Origin: JAIUNP01 sp020161975
GTDB lineage: Bacteria > Pseudomonadota > Alphaproteobacteria > Rhizobiales > Beijerinckiaceae
Assembly: GCA_036745275.1 (NCBI GenBank)
Contig: DAIOGK010000003.1
Coordinates: 124,001 to 188,000, forward strand
Direction: 5' to 3'
Length of the DNA: 64,000 nucleotides
Positions 33,762-42,316 of this stretch are shown here, one piece after another; the stretch's first letter is position 1, and each line of letters opens with the position of its first letter. Under the pieces are notes generated by a model. That model had not been told where the DNA came from, made no database searches, and worked only from the letters and a program-made list of their open reading frames with translations. A program made the position numbers and the translations under genes.

Positions 33762-34802
33762 ATGTCGTCCATCCCCGTTCCGAAAAACGTTCATAATCCC
33801 CTCCATCTGACCCGTGGAGAGCGTGAGAAGGCTCGCGCCGAGATCATCATCAACACGCTGCCCTCTGGCACCTTCTTTGCGATGAATTTTCTAGCGTCTG
33901 TGATCGCCGGCTACGGGCTGTTGCAGGATTCACCGGCGGTCGTGATCGGCGCGATGCTGGTGGCGATGATGCTGGGCCCCATCGTCGGGCTGGGCCTGGC
34001 CGTGCTGGAGCGGGACCGGGTGCAACTGGGCAATGCACTTCTCAGCATCGCACTCGGGACGATCTGGGTGGTCGCCATCGGCTACGGCATCGGAATGTTG
34101 CACAGCAAGCACATCCTGACCAGCGAGATCTTCGGGCGTACGGCGCCGAACGTCATGGATCTGATGATTGCGCTGGCGGGCGGGCTTGCGGGCGCGCTGG
34201 CTGCGGTTTCATCGCGCTTGCCGGTGGCGGTTGTCGGGGTCGGCGTGGCGACCGCGCTGGTTCCGCCGCTGGTGACATGCGGCATCCTGCTCTCGCGCGG
34301 GCATTGGGGCATGGCGTCAGGCGCCTTCCTGCTGACGCTGACGAACATGGTGGCGATCCAGTTCGCATCCTCGGTCATTCTCTGGCTGGTCGGTTTCCGT
34401 CGTCACACCGAAACACGCGAACGGGTGAATTTCTTTGTCGTCAACCTCTGGTCGATCGTGCTGCTGATCGGTCTCGGCGTGCTGCTGACCCTCAACCTGA
34501 CCGAGGCCTCGACCCGCCAGCGGCTGGATGCAACCGTGACTGAAACGCTGGCACAGGAACTGGGGACCGGCAACAACCGGCTGATCAGCGCCAAAATCCA
34601 GCTTCCGGACAAAACCCTGTCAGAGAACAAGGACATTACGGTGATGGCCTATGTGCAGGGCGACAAGGCGCCGAGCCTCGCCGATGTGCAGCGGGCGCGA
34701 GCCGCGCTGCCCCGCCTGCGCAACCTTTCGCCGTTCCGCCTTCAGGTGCGGTTCGTTCCTGTCGAGATCATCACCGCCGAAGGGGATCTGCCAAAGCCTT
34801 GA
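33762..34802 (+). CDS. DUF389 membrane protein
   Basis: 346 aa with about six membrane segments in residues 25-235 and a soluble C-terminal domain. Typical DUF389 (TIGR00341-like) blocks are AEIIINTLPSGTFFAMNFLA, SPAVVIGAMLVAMMLGPIVG, LGLAVLERDR and AVVGVGVATALVPPLVTCG. The ATG at 33762 has GAGG six bases upstream. The family is conserved but of unknown function. It converges with the SARP-type regulator. Confidence 0.9.
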   Translation: MSSIPVPKNVHNPLHLTRGEREKARAEIIINTLPSGTFFAMNFLASVIAGYGLLQDSPAVVIGAMLVAMMLGPIVGLGLAVLERDRVQLGNALLSIALGTIWVVAIGYGIGMLHSKHILTSEIFGRTAPNVMDLMIALAGGLAGALAAVSSRLPVAVVGVGVATALVPPLVTCGILLSRGHWGMASGAFLLTLTNMVAIQFASSVILWLVGFRRHTETRERVNFFVVNLWSIVLLIGLGVLLTLNLTEASTRQRLDATVTETLAQELGTGNNRLISAKIQLPDKTLSENKDITVMAYVQGDKAPSLADVQRARAALPRLRNLSPFRLQVRFVPVEIITAEGDLPKP

Positions 34803-34832
34803 TGCCTGAAGCCGGGGAGGTTCGGGAAGCGT

Positions 34833-36506
34833 TCACTCGGACGGCAGGTTTTCAAGAATCCCGGTGCGGCGCAGGCCGGCAGCAGGGTATTCCCGGTCCT
34901 TCATTTTCCGGTAGCTGAAATCGGGCTCGACCTTGCGAAGGGTCTCGCTGATGTCAAAGGCGCGGTCGTGCTCGCCCTTATGGGAATAGAGCGCGGCGAG
35001 GTAGCGCATCGGTGCCGCAAACTCCGGCGCGAGGAAATGGCTCGATTCGCCGAGATGGACGGCCTGATCGAACTGGCCCGCCATGGTGCCGGCAATGCAG
35101 CTCAGCGCGTCGATCTGGTAGCGGTAGGGGGCATAGCCGGAGATGGAGCGGGCGGCGAGCGTGTTCTGGAACCCTTCTTCCGAATTGCCCAGATAGCATT
35201 TCGCGATGCCCAGAAGCGCCCAGCCAATGGGGTTGGCCGGGTTGATGTCGATGCTGCGCTCGGCAAGCTCGTAGGCTGACATGTAGGAGCGGCGGATCAT
35301 CGAGTGGACATGGGCGCCAAGTGCGATGACGTAAGAGTTGTTCGGCTCCAGTTCAAACGCCTTGCGCAGCAGAGCGAATGCTTCCTCGTCGAGCGTCTTG
35401 CGGCAGAAGCCGGTTGCCTCGGCCAGCAGGAAGGTGCGCAGATAGGAACGCCAGGCAAGATAGAGCCCGCGCGGGTGCAGGTCATAGGCGTTGGCGAAAA
35501 GCTCATCGGCGCGGGCGAAATTCTCCTTGCCAAGCTTGAAGAGCAGATGGACGCCCGCATTACACAGAGCGGTGGCGCGGGAGGGGGCATGGTCGTCTGG
35601 CTGTTCGCGCGCCAGCCGGTCCAGCGAGATCGCAGCGGCCTCGTTGGCCTGACGGATCAGGCGGATATCGTTCAGCGGTGCCCCGGATATGGCGCTGAAC
35701 TGTCCACTCCAGATCAGTTCATTATCGGGTTGCGAGATCAGCGTGAGACGGCAGCGCGCATCCTGATGCGTGCCCAGCACATGGGATCGCAGCAGAAGGA
35801 CAGGGGCCTGCTCTTGTAACGAGACGGGGGGCGACACGTCCGGCGTGGCGAGACGGTGGTCGACAATATGGGCAAGGCCGAGTTCGGTCACGGTCTTGCT
35901 GATGTTGTCGAGCAATTCGTCCGCGATGGCATCGACATGCGGTACGGCATCTCGCGCGCCGCGTGACAGTACGATGATGCTTCCGCTTCGCTTCGGCTGT
36001 GCGCCGAGGGCGCCGGAGCGAGCGACCGGCGTTGCGAGGGCCGGCGCGCCGGGCACTGCCGCAAAGCGGGCCTCATAGGCCTGTCGCTGCTCGCCCAGCC
36101 ATTTGTCAAAATCCTCATGGCTGATGCTCAACCCTTCAAGGAGATCACCCTCGCGTTCGGACGGCAAAAGCCGGGCTGGCAGGGCGTCAAGATCGACCCT
36201 GACACGGCTGGCATCGAGCCAGACCATCGCATGGTCCGACATGAGGGCATCGCGATCACTATCGAGCGCCTTGCGGACTTCCATGAGAGCCTGCCGGAGG
36301 CTGCCGGCGGCCTGCTCCTTGCCGCGGGTGCCCCAGAGCCGGTCCTGAATCCAGTTACGGGTGCGGCGCCTTTCCGGTGACAGCACCAGCAGGGCAAGAA
36401 GCGCCCGCGTCTTGCGTCCCGCAGGGGTGCAATCCTGGCCGGATGAGCAGATCAGTCGCAGAGGACCGATCACCCGGATCAGAACTGAAGGAGCCTCCCC
36501 GGTCAC
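34833..36506 (-). CDS. BTAD/SARP-type transcriptional regulator with TPRs
   Basis: 557 aa from the GTG at 36506, with GGGAG six bases upstream. A winged-helix head (about 1-95: IRVIGPLRLICSSG, RRTRNWIQDRLWGTRGKEQA, AAGSLRQALMEVRKALDSD) and a BTAD-like helical part form the SARP/AfsR fold. A TolB-like middle region follows (about 160-300: IIVLSRGARDAVPHVDAIAD), then C-terminal TPRs (about 320-540: EEAFALLRKAFELEPNNSYV, AYELAERSIDINPANPIGWA). It is divergent from the PAP2 gene and is the likely regulator of that operon. A reading frame running further 5' is an artefact of the repeat on the other strand. Confidence 0.85.
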   Translation of the reverse strand: MTGEAPSVLIRVIGPLRLICSSGQDCTPAGRKTRALLALLVLSPERRRTRNWIQDRLWGTRGKEQAAGSLRQALMEVRKALDSDRDALMSDHAMVWLDASRVRVDLDALPARLLPSEREGDLLEGLSISHEDFDKWLGEQRQAYEARFAAVPGAPALATPVARSGALGAQPKRSGSIIVLSRGARDAVPHVDAIADELLDNISKTVTELGLAHIVDHRLATPDVSPPVSLQEQAPVLLLRSHVLGTHQDARCRLTLISQPDNELIWSGQFSAISGAPLNDIRLIRQANEAAAISLDRLAREQPDDHAPSRATALCNAGVHLLFKLGKENFARADELFANAYDLHPRGLYLAWRSYLRTFLLAEATGFCRKTLDEEAFALLRKAFELEPNNSYVIALGAHVHSMIRRSYMSAYELAERSIDINPANPIGWALLGIAKCYLGNSEEGFQNTLAARSISGYAPYRYQIDALSCIAGTMAGQFDQAVHLGESSHFLAPEFAAPMRYLAALYSHKGEHDRAFDISETLRKVEPDFSYRKMKDREYPAAGLRRTGILENLPSE

Positions 36507-36638
36507 GATCAACTCCCGCAAAAAGTCTCGTGCCAATATTCCTATGCAATAATGCAGACAACACCATGGCACTTGCCAGGGGTTTTTCAAAGCCGAAGTT
36601 GGCCTGTGAGACCGCTGCCGTGAAAAATCCGTCAAATG

Positions 36639-36652
36639 CGACCAATCGACCA
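36639..36652. promoter_or_regulatory. direct repeat in SARP/PAP2 divergent region
   Basis: CGACCAAT-CGACCA, two CGACCA copies 8 bp apart, start to start, in the 220-bp divergent region. SARP-type regulators bind tandem direct repeats, but the usual spacing is larger, so this is only a candidate site. Confidence 0.25.
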
Positions 36653-36726
36653 TGCCCTGCTCTTGATCGCGGCCGGTTTGAGGCGAAGCATCTGCTCCGG
36701 CACTTGACACCAGGCAGGAGGCGACA

Positions 36727-37878
36727 ATGGCAATCAGTCTGCATCTGGAAAGTCTCGAAAGCGGCGAGAGCGGCGAAAGTGGGGAATCCGGCGAGAGCGG
36801 TGAATCCGGCGAGAGTGGCGAGAGTGGCGAATCCGGTGAAAGCGGTGAATCGGGTGAGAGTGGCGAGAGCGGCGAAGCTGCGGCATCCCGCACCAGCAGC
36901 CGGGCGCTGATCACCGCGCGTGACGGTGTGGTCGGACGGTGGAATGTCCCCAAGTCCGGATCGAACTACAAGCCCGGTCCCGCCTCGATCAATCGCTGGA
37001 TCATCAAGGCGCGGTTGCTCGCAATGGAAGGCGAGATGCTGTCTGGAATCCGGTATCTCGACGGGACGGCGACGGGTTCGATGGCGTTGATGTTCCGGAA
37101 TTTTGCGACCGGAAGCGATGCAACCCTCGTGAATATGTCACGTCCGAAAGAGGCTGATTTTCTCAAGCAGCTTGATCTTGTGAACAGCTACAGCGCCCTG
37201 AGAAGCGAGCGTGCCGCCGAAATTTCGAGCCAGAAGAAGGATTTCCTGCCGTTCTTTGCCTCGGTGCTCAATCTCGACGGGGTGCGGCACGGCAGGACGT
37301 TCGAGGTGCTCTACCTTGCGCTCAATGTCACCCGCATCATCGAGATGCGGATCAAATACGCGCTCGCCTGCAAGCGGCCTGCCGACTATTCGCCGCAAGT
37401 CCAGCCGATCATCGCCAATCCGGGGCATGGCACCTGTCCCAGTGGCCATGCGACCGAGGCGTTCACGGTGGCCTTCCTGCTGGATGCGCTGCGGCGTGGC
37501 GCAGGCCGGAAATCGGCTTACAAACCCGTGGCGGATCCGAGCTTCGTGCAATTGATGCGCCATGCCGAACGCATTGCCTGCAACCGGACGGTGGCCGGTG
37601 TGCATTTTCCTTGCGACAGCATCGCCGGGCTTGTGCTGGCGCGCGCGCTTTCGGCCTATTATTTGCGCAAGCTGACCGGGGTAGGCGACCTTTTCTGCCG
37701 GAATTTTGCCGGGCCCGGCATCGGGATTGCGGATTTCAGTTATGAGACCGTCCTGAAACAGGTCGAGAAGAAGAAGTCAGGCAAGGCGAATGTCTATCTC
37801 AGTGATGCGGTGGGCGAGGTCGAACCCTCGCCGCTCCTGGAACATCTCTGGGTGACGGCATCGCGGGAATGGCGCTGA
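36727..37878 (+). CDS. PAP2/vanadium-haloperoxidase-fold protein with N-terminal SGE repeats
   Basis: 383 aa. The ATG at 36727 has AGGAGGCGACA upstream. Residues 12-50 are 13 perfect Ser-Gly-Glu tripeptides, then a linker (51-85) and the PAP2 fold. The three acid phosphatase/haloperoxidase motifs are present: K210...R217P218 (KYALACKRP), PSGH at 238-241 (GTCPSGHATEAF) and N286-R287...H293...D297 (CNRTVAGVHFPCD). Only the usual Ser before the second Arg is changed to Asn. These residues bind phosphate or vanadate. No signal peptide. It could be a phosphatase or a haloperoxidase; sequence alone does not decide. The subtilase gene follows 95 bp later. Confidence 0.88.
   Translation: MAISLHLESLESGESGESGESGESGESGESGESGESGESGESGESGESGEAAASRTSSRALITARDGVVGRWNVPKSGSNYKPGPASINRWIIKARLLAMEGEMLSGIRYLDGTATGSMALMFRNFATGSDATLVNMSRPKEADFLKQLDLVNSYSALRSERAAEISSQKKDFLPFFASVLNLDGVRHGRTFEVLYLALNVTRIIEMRIKYALACKRPADYSPQVQPIIANPGHGTCPSGHATEAFTVAFLLDALRRGAGRKSAYKPVADPSFVQLMRHAERIACNRTVAGVHFPCDSIAGLVLARALSAYYLRKLTGVGDLFCRNFAGPGIGIADFSYETVLKQVEKKKSGKANVYLSDAVGEVEPSPLLEHLWVTASREWR
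36760..36876 (+). repeat. 13 x 9-bp coding repeat (Ser-Gly-Glu)
   Basis: Thirteen tandem 9-bp units encode SGE without a single amino-acid change. The DNA units differ by synonymous changes: Ser is AGC, AGT, TCC or TCG, Gly GGC/GGT/GGG, Glu GAG/GAA. The amino-acid repeat is thus conserved more strictly than the DNA repeat. Confidence 0.97.
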
Positions 37879-37973
37879 CACCGGTTCGGGCGCTCTTTGC
37901 GTGAGAGCGGCTGCCGGTTCCGCGTTGAATGCAAGCGGTAATCCCATGTCCTCAGACCCCAGGGGAGGAACTG

Positions 37974-40004
37974 ATGGCTACTGCATGGACGGCGCTGGCG
38001 CCGCTGAGGTTCGATCCCTATCTCAACTGGTACGCGCGGCTGGCCGCGCTGGCGCCGCCGCCGTCCCAAGCGCCATGGTGCCTCGTCCGCCTGCTGTTGC
38101 CCGAAAAGCGCGGTCGGCAGGCGCTGGCCGAATTCCTGGCTGCCCTTCGGGCGGGGCGGATGCCGGATGATCCGCCGGGCAAAACGGTTACGCTCACCGC
38201 ATCCGAAGACGAGATCGGGTATGTTCAGCAATTGGTGGACGATCCCGATGGCGACCTTTCGGCGCCGACAATGCGCACGTTCCATGTCTATCGGCCGGAA
38301 TCGCTGGTGCATCAGGATGGCGGCTTCCGTCCGTCGGAATACTATACGATCCTTCATGCTGGCCCGCCGATTTCCGGCACGTGTTTTGGAAAAAAGCCAA
38401 CGGCGCCATCCGGGTTCGATGCGCCGCCGAAACCTGTTCCGGCGGCTGGCGGGGTTGCCATCGGCATCATTGACGACGGGATCGGCTTTGCCAATGCGCG
38501 GTTCTCCGACCGGAACGGGCGGGCGCGTATCCAGCGGATCTGGTTGCAGGACATCGGCGAGCCGCTGGGAACGGGGTCGGTTTCAGTGGGCCGGGTGCTG
38601 ACAAATACCGATATCGATGCGCTGCGGGATCGCCATGGTGATGATGAACGGGCGATCTACGCAGAAGTGGCCGGTGCGCGGCAGAATCGCCCCGATCACA
38701 AACCGCTGGCGTTCCGGCGTTCGCACGGAACGTTCTGCCTAGATGTTGCGACGGGAGCAGAAGCCGGGGAAGGGCCGGAGAACCGCCCGATCTTTGCCGT
38801 ACAACTGCCGGCGGATGCGGTGGCGGATGCATCCGGGGCGACCGTGGGGGCCTATATTTTGCAGGGTGTTCGCCAGATTATCCGCTGGGTTGATGCCCAT
38901 CAGCCCGGGATGCCGCTGGTGATCAATTTCAGTTATGGCCTTCTGGCCGGCCCGAAGGATGGCACCCATGCCATCGAGCTGGCGCTGGATGCCATGCTGG
39001 ATCTGAGGCGCGCGCGGGGGGCGCCGACGGAGATGGTGCTGGCGGCGGGCAACAGTTTTGCCGCGCGCACGAAAGCGGCCTTCATGCTGGCGGCAGGCAA
39101 GAGTGCGGCCATCGACTGGGTGATCCTGCCGGATGACGGCACCGTCAATTTCGCTGAGCTCTGGTTCGATGGACAATCCGATGCGGTGGAGTGGAGCCAG
39201 GCCAGCGTGACGCTGGCGCCTCCCGATGGCGGGCCTGGGCAGTCGCTTGCGCTCACTACGGGGCAGGATCAGGTGTTGATGGCGGATGGTGTGCCCATTG
39301 CCATGATGTCGGCACGCATGGGGCTTGGTGCGACAGGCAAGCGTGTGCGCGTGGTTCTGGCCGTTGGCGCTACGACCTTCCGCAAGGAATGCTGCCCGGC
39401 CGCCGCCCCGCATGGGCGCTGGATCATCACCCTGACCAACGGCACGAAAGACGTGCTTGAGGCGAGGCTCTATGTCCAGCGCGACAATACGCCCGCCGGC
39501 TATCCTGAACGCGGACGGCAGTCGCGGTTTGACCATCCGGGCGGGCACGGTCGCAACCCGGCGACGGGTAACTACAACGATGCGGGCAAAGGGCCGCTTG
39601 GCGAAGGCGATACGCTGTCGGCGATTGCGACGGGGCCGGGGCTGATCGTTACGGGGGCTGCTGCGACAGTGCCTGTGGGGGGCGGCTTTGCGCCGGCCCA
39701 CTACACGGCGAGCGGGCCCAGCATGGGGCGCAAGCAACCCGATTATTCCGCCTTCGCCGACATCGGGGTGAAGAATAGCGGCATCCTGGCTTCCGGCACA
39801 TTCTCAGGTTCGGTCGTGGCGATGAATGGCACCAGCGTGGCGGCACCGCAGGTGGTGCGGATGCTCGCTGAGCAACTCGGTGGGGTTTTGACGCCGTCCG
39901 CGCCGGGTGTGATCAAGGTGCCGTCAGCCTTCCAGCCGCGCCTGGGCAAAAACCTGCTCAGGCCCGATCATCGGGCCATGCGCAACAGCGGACGTTACGG
40001 GTGA
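37974..40004 (+). CDS. S8 subtilase-like serine peptidase, cytoplasmic
   Basis: 676 aa from the ATG at 37974 (AGGGGAGGAACTG upstream); an ATG at 37929 lacks a site. The catalytic triad of family S8 is visible: Asp167 (AIGIIDDGIGF), His251 (RSHGTFCLDVATG) and Ser621 (MNGTSVAAPQVV), with the oxyanion Asn in VLAAGNSFAAR. There is no signal peptide. The N-terminal 150 residues are a separate domain. The His-Ser distance of 370 residues is large and includes a beta-rich insert after the oxyanion region. It follows the SGE-repeat protein and probably shares its promoter. Confidence 0.9.
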   Translation: MATAWTALAPLRFDPYLNWYARLAALAPPPSQAPWCLVRLLLPEKRGRQALAEFLAALRAGRMPDDPPGKTVTLTASEDEIGYVQQLVDDPDGDLSAPTMRTFHVYRPESLVHQDGGFRPSEYYTILHAGPPISGTCFGKKPTAPSGFDAPPKPVPAAGGVAIGIIDDGIGFANARFSDRNGRARIQRIWLQDIGEPLGTGSVSVGRVLTNTDIDALRDRHGDDERAIYAEVAGARQNRPDHKPLAFRRSHGTFCLDVATGAEAGEGPENRPIFAVQLPADAVADASGATVGAYILQGVRQIIRWVDAHQPGMPLVINFSYGLLAGPKDGTHAIELALDAMLDLRRARGAPTEMVLAAGNSFAARTKAAFMLAAGKSAAIDWVILPDDGTVNFAELWFDGQSDAVEWSQASVTLAPPDGGPGQSLALTTGQDQVLMADGVPIAMMSARMGLGATGKRVRVVLAVGATTFRKECCPAAAPHGRWIITLTNGTKDVLEARLYVQRDNTPAGYPERGRQSRFDHPGGHGRNPATGNYNDAGKGPLGEGDTLSAIATGPGLIVTGAAATVPVGGGFAPAHYTASGPSMGRKQPDYSAFADIGVKNSGILASGTFSGSVVAMNGTSVAAPQVVRMLAEQLGGVLTPSAPGVIKVPSAFQPRLGKNLLRPDHRAMRNSGRYG

Positions 40005-40080
40005 CTTCGCCCGCGAGGGTGGACAAGGCGCCGCGTGGTTGGTCTAGTGCGCAGGGAACAGCCCCTGTGGAAAGATCGTC

Positions 40081-40728
40081 ATGCAAAGCCACCGTCGCCA
40101 TCACGCCCTGTCGCGCATTCTTGATGCCGTGATCGTTGCGGTCATCCGTTCGGCCAGCCGTGAGGGTGCGCGGTCCATGGCGGATGCGGTGCGTGTTGGC
40201 GGGATCAGCGTCATGGAGGTGGCGCTGACGACACCCGGTGGCCTCGATGTGATCCGCGCCTTGCGCGCCGCGCCGGAATTTTCCAGCACGATCATCGGCG
40301 CGGGGACGGTGCTGGATGAGGCGACGGCGCGGCTGGCGATTGATGCCGGCGCCGAGTTCATTGTCACGCCGGCCCTGAACGAGGACGTCGTGCGGGCTTG
40401 CGGGCGCTATCAAGTTCCCTGTCTTCCGGGTGCGCAGACGATCCGCGAGATTCTGGGCGCGCTGGAAGCAGGCGCCGATATCGTGAAACTGTTCCCTGGC
40501 GAGAGCCTCGGGCCGTCCTTCCTGAAAGCCGCGCGCGGACCCCTGCCGCAGGCGCCGCTGATGCCCACCGGCGGGGTCAGCGCCGCCAATGCCGGTGATT
40601 GGATCAAGGCCGGCGCGGTTGCGCTCGGCGTTGGCGGCAGCCTGACAGCGCCGGGGGATGCGGGAGATTTCGCGGCCGTCACGCAGCGGGCCCGTGATCT
40701 CGTCGCCGCTGTGCAAGCGGCCCGGTAA
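40081..40728 (+). CDS. eda: KDPG/KHG-type aldolase
   Basis: 215 aa TIM-barrel class I aldolase that splits 2-keto-3-deoxy-6-phospho sugar acids (or KHG) to pyruvate and an aldehyde. Motifs are VMEVALTTPGGL with the catalytic Glu, GAGTVLDEATARLAIDAGAE, FIVTPALNEDVVRAC, the Schiff-base Lys in DIVKLFPGESLGP and LMPTGGVSAANAGDW. It precedes the aldehyde dehydrogenase by 89 bp on the same strand. No edd is in the window, so the phospho-galactonate form is also possible. Confidence 0.85.
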   Translation: MQSHRRHHALSRILDAVIVAVIRSASREGARSMADAVRVGGISVMEVALTTPGGLDVIRALRAAPEFSSTIIGAGTVLDEATARLAIDAGAEFIVTPALNEDVVRACGRYQVPCLPGAQTIREILGALEAGADIVKLFPGESLGPSFLKAARGPLPQAPLMPTGGVSAANAGDWIKAGAVALGVGGSLTAPGDAGDFAAVTQRARDLVAAVQAAR

Positions 40729-40817
40729 CAACCGGATTTGATTTTTCATCTTCCCCTTTTGCCAATGCGGATTAACTTCGCGGGGCAATCAGGCAATGCT
40801 CCGGGGGAGGAAACGAC

Positions 40818-42305
40818 GTGCCGCATACGCTGGAGGAGAATCTCGACGCATCCATGAAGTCCGGGGCGGCCAAAGGCGTTTTCATCAACAATCGCTGGCA
40901 GCCCGGTCATTCGGGCCAGAGCCTGCCGGTGATTGCCCCGGCGGAGGGCGTGGTGTTTGCGGCCATTGCCGCGGGCGATGCCGTCGACATCGACCGAGCG
41001 GTTGCAGCAGCGCGGGCGGCACTGGAGATCGGCAGCTGGGGGCGGCTGACCGCAACCGAGCGCGGGCGGCTGCTGATGAAGGTCAGCCGGCTGGTCGACG
41101 ATCATTTCGAGGAACTTGCGCAGCTGGAGGCGCGCGACACCGGCAAGCCGATGAAACAGGCGCGGGCCGATGTGACGGCGGTTTCCCGCTATTTCGAGTA
41201 TTATGGCGGTGCAGCCGACAAGGTGCATGGCGATACCATTCCGTTCCTCAACGGCTATCTCGTCAACACGCTCTATGAACCCGTCGGCGTCACCGCCCAC
41301 ATCATCCCCTGGAACTATCCGGGCCAGATGTTCGGGCGCTCTGTCGCCGCCGCGCTCGCCATGGGCAATGCCACGGTGGTCAAACCGGCGGAGGAGGCCT
41401 GTCAGGTGCCGATGCGGCTGGCCGAGCTCTGCGCCGAAGCCGGTTTTCCGGAAGGCGCGGTGAATGTGGTGCCGGGGCTGGGCGAAGAGGCGGGCGCGGC
41501 GCTCTCCAGCCATCGCGGCGTCGACTTCATCTCCTTCACCGGCAGTCCGGAAGTGGGTACGCTCATTCAGATCGCAGCGGCGAAGAACCACATTGGCTGC
41601 ACGCTGGAACTCGGCGGGAAGTCGCCGCAGATCGTGTTCGGTGATGCCGATCTTGCCGCCGCCGTGCAGTCAGTGGCGGGCGCCATCGTGCAGAATGCGG
41701 GACAGACCTGTTCGGCGGGCAGCCGCGTGCTGGTCGAACGGCGCATCTGGGACCGGTTCCTCACCGATCTTTCGCAGCGGTTTTCGCAGATCAGGGCCGG
41801 AACGCCCGCCATGGATCTCGACCTTGGGCCGGTGATCAGCGCCGGGCAGAAGGGACGCATCGGCGCCATGCTGGCGCGGGCGGAGACGGCTGGCGCGCGG
41901 ATTCTTGCGCGCGGCCAGATCGCGGCAGGCGCGCCCGGAACCGGCTATTACGTGACGCCGACGATCTATCACGAAGTTGATCCAGCCTCGGAACTGGCCC
42001 GCGAGGAGGTGTTCGGCCCCATCCTCGCTGCGATGCCGTTCGACAGCGAGGAGGAGGCGATCCGCCTTGCGAACGGGACGGACTTCGGTCTCGTCGCCGG
42101 CGTCTGGTCGGGCGATTGCAGCCGGGCCATCCGGGTGGCGCGCAAGGTCAGGGCGGGGCAGCTCTTCGTCAACGGCTATGGCGCGGGCGGCGGGATCGAA
42201 CTGCCCTTCGGCGGCATGAAGAAATCCGGGCACGGGCGGGAAAAGGGCTTTGAGGCCCTTTACGAGTTCGGCGCCATGAAAACGCTGATTATCAAGCATG
42301 ATTGA
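40818..42305 (+). CDS. NAD(P)+-dependent aldehyde dehydrogenase
   Basis: 495 aa from the GTG at 40818 with GGGGGAGG upstream. ALDH motifs are PWNYPGQMFGRSVAAALAMG, FTGSPEVGT, catalytic Glu in LELGGKSPQIV and catalytic Cys in QNAGQTCSAGSRV. EVFGPILAAMPFD and PFGGMKKSGHGREKG close the fold. The aldehyde is unknown. Its stop is 11 bp from the SDR start, and the two are probably cotranscribed with the zinc alcohol dehydrogenase. Confidence 0.93.
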   Translation: MPHTLEENLDASMKSGAAKGVFINNRWQPGHSGQSLPVIAPAEGVVFAAIAAGDAVDIDRAVAAARAALEIGSWGRLTATERGRLLMKVSRLVDDHFEELAQLEARDTGKPMKQARADVTAVSRYFEYYGGAADKVHGDTIPFLNGYLVNTLYEPVGVTAHIIPWNYPGQMFGRSVAAALAMGNATVVKPAEEACQVPMRLAELCAEAGFPEGAVNVVPGLGEEAGAALSSHRGVDFISFTGSPEVGTLIQIAAAKNHIGCTLELGGKSPQIVFGDADLAAAVQSVAGAIVQNAGQTCSAGSRVLVERRIWDRFLTDLSQRFSQIRAGTPAMDLDLGPVISAGQKGRIGAMLARAETAGARILARGQIAAGAPGTGYYVTPTIYHEVDPASELAREEVFGPILAAMPFDSEEEAIRLANGTDFGLVAGVWSGDCSRAIRVARKVRAGQLFVNGYGAGGGIELPFGGMKKSGHGREKGFEALYEFGAMKTLIIKHD

Positions 42306-42316
42306 GGATGAAATCC

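Noticed and set aside
36760..36876. Tandem 9-bp repeats as a CRISPR-like or noncoding satellite
   Set aside because: No spacers, and the repeat is an in-frame coding tract with synonymous variation.
36507..36953. Upstream extension of the SARP-type regulator to a 706-aa frame with PLSPLSPDSP repeats
   Set aside because: The extension is the antisense reading of the SGE repeat and the divergent promoter. The GTG at 36506 has a GGGAG site and starts right at the winged-helix domain.
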